Origin: Dialister sp.
Lineage (GTDB): Bacteria > Bacillota > Negativicutes > Veillonellales > Dialisteraceae
Assembly (NCBI GenBank): GCA_022722495.1
Contig: JAIJLI010000023.1
Span: 1-13,922 of the forward strand
Direction of reading: 5' to 3'
Length of the DNA: 13,922 bases
Below, one piece after another: positions 13,098-13,922 of this stretch. Under the pieces are notes generated by a model. It made no database searches, was not told the origin of the DNA, and saw only the letters and a program-made list of their open reading frames with translations. Numbering within the stretch: the stretch's first letter is position 1; each line of letters starts with the position of its first letter. Both the position numbers and the translations under genes were made by a program.

Positions 13098-13778
13098 TTA
13101 CAACCGACCTTTATCGTGATACGAATAATAGTTTCCATCACAAATAACAACATGATCCATAAAGAACAATCTCATGAGTTCACATGCCTTTTTTATATTA
13201 AAAGTCAACATATCATCAGCTTTGCTTGGATGGCAACTATTAGAAGGATGATTATGAGCCACTGCTATTATTGTAGCATTATTCAATACCGCTTCCTTTA
13301 TGATAATCCGAACATCAACAGCAGCTTCACTAATACCGCCAACACTAATTGTAATGTCTTTGATAAGATTAAAAGACTGATTCATCAATAAAAGATGAAC
13401 TTCCTCATGGTCTAAATTCCCTATCTTTGGGTGAAGATAGTTATATATACTAATACTACTGCCCAAATCCGGATTTGTACCACAACGTTCCAACTGATAA
13501 CGTTTTCCCAATTCAATTGCAGCATAAAGAGCGTTAGCCTTACTATCTCCTACCCCCTGCACAACTGTTATTTCTTCTTTTCTGCTTCTGCCAAGCTTGT
13601 GAAGACTTTGCTCCATTATGTTATAAATCTGTCTAGCCTGTTCCACGTTCTTCTGTGTACCGGTACCCAATATCAAAGAAATCAACTCTACTACAGTCAA
13701 GTTCTCGTAGCCATTATTGTAAGCTTTGTATTGAGGTTGCTCCTCCATACAAAAGCCTCTATAATCATTCTGTTCCAT
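13098..13778 (-). CDS. radC: RadC-like JAB/MPN-domain protein
   Basis: The 226-residue protein has an N-terminal helix-hairpin-helix-like part (VVQGVGDSKANAL, about 72-84), then a JAMM metalloprotease-like domain. The JAMM motif is complete: HNHPSN (175-180) with the Ser185 and Asp188 that complete H-x-H-x(7)-S-x(2)-D, and a preceding glutamate near 126. The name comes from an old E. coli mapping; a DNA-repair role is not supported. Relatives on plasmids, ICEs and phages are frequent accessory genes, with suggested roles in counter-defence or element maintenance. The length is normal. It heads a three-gene group on the minus strand. The 144 bases to the right hold no recognised promoter, so its transcription may start beyond the window. 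Confidence 0.92.
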   Translation of the reverse strand: MEQNDYRGFCMEEQPQYKAYNNGYENLTVVELISLILGTGTQKNVEQARQIYNIMEQSLHKLGRSRKEEITVVQGVGDSKANALYAAIELGKRYQLERCGTNPDLGSSISIYNYLHPKIGNLDHEEVHLLLMNQSFNLIKDITISVGGISEAAVDVRIIIKEAVLNNATIIAVAHNHPSNSCHPSKADDMLTFNIKKACELMRLFFMDHVVICDGNYYSYHDKGRL

Positions 13779-13922
13779 AATCTATATGTATTTAAAAGTT
13801 CAACATTCTGTTAATTCACTCATTCTCGGATATATCGGGCAACCAGATTCCTGTCTAGCCTTTTAATGATTTCTCATTTCCTTCGATCCGAGATTTTTTT
13901 TAGAGATACATCGGTCTAAGCG
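13779..13922. other. Right-edge region upstream of radC
   Basis: No gene is supported. An 8-bp inverted repeat, TCTCGGAT (13824-13831) and ATCCGAGA (13886-13893), spans 54 bases and could be an operator or part of a terminator for a gene beyond the edge. Short minus-strand frames (17 codons or fewer between stops) are seen only as fragments. Both window edges are non-coding, so a circular molecule opened here is possible but unproven. Confidence 0.35.

Overview
The window looks like part, or possibly all, of a mobilizable plasmid or integrated mobilizable element from a Bacteroidales bacterium (Prevotella/Segatella or Bacteroides type). The grounds are a MobV-type relaxase of the kind common in that order, TTTG-N(15-20)-TAnnTTTG promoters, A-rich leaders without strong Shine-Dalgarno sequences, low-to-moderate GC, and cargo families frequent in Bacteroidales phages and plasmids (YopX, a DUF7666-like protein, a short RadC, an AAA-ATPase/PD-(D/E)XK protein). 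The genus is inference. No replication initiator, integrase or transposase was recognised.

Every gene I accept lies on the minus strand, so transcription runs from right to left. From the right: (1) 13778-12695, radC followed by two very small genes, one encoding a two-helix membrane peptide. (2) 12567-10993, an AAA-ATPase-like/PD-(D/E)XK protein behind a near-consensus Bacteroidales promoter. (3) 10992-10474, a gene-poor 519-base stretch with a strong bidirectional terminator, three mutually exclusive hairpins, half of a long-range inverted repeat, and a 23-bp direct repeat at both ends. (4) 10473-7800, a tight run of lipoprotein, unknown soluble protein, multi-pass membrane protein and winged-helix protein. 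(5) 7799-7521, a palindrome-rich non-coding block that is the best oriT candidate, then the relaxase gene. (6) 5954-5733, an AT-rich spacer with copies of ATATAGGTATAT and a tandem 12-mer. (7) 5732-281, a ten-gene cargo run that begins with a cytosine-5 methyltransferase and ends with a beta-class adenine/N4-cytosine methyltransferase. Between these lie small unknown proteins, a membrane protein, YopX, a 50-residue HNH-like remnant and a DUF7666-like protein carrying a 27-bp tandem repeat. (8) 280-1, a terminator-like hairpin and a plus-strand promoter with no gene behind it.

How the parts may work together (inference): the relaxase would nick the upstream palindromic oriT and rely on conjugation machinery supplied by another element. 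The two methyltransferases, with no restriction enzyme beside them, could protect the incoming DNA. The lipoprotein/membrane operon upstream of mob may be a cell-envelope module linked to transfer, exclusion or host interaction. The most unusual observations are a 276-codon open frame running almost the whole length of the cytosine methyltransferase gene in another frame, the nested palindromes before mob, and the repeat-bounded structured region at 10531-11000.
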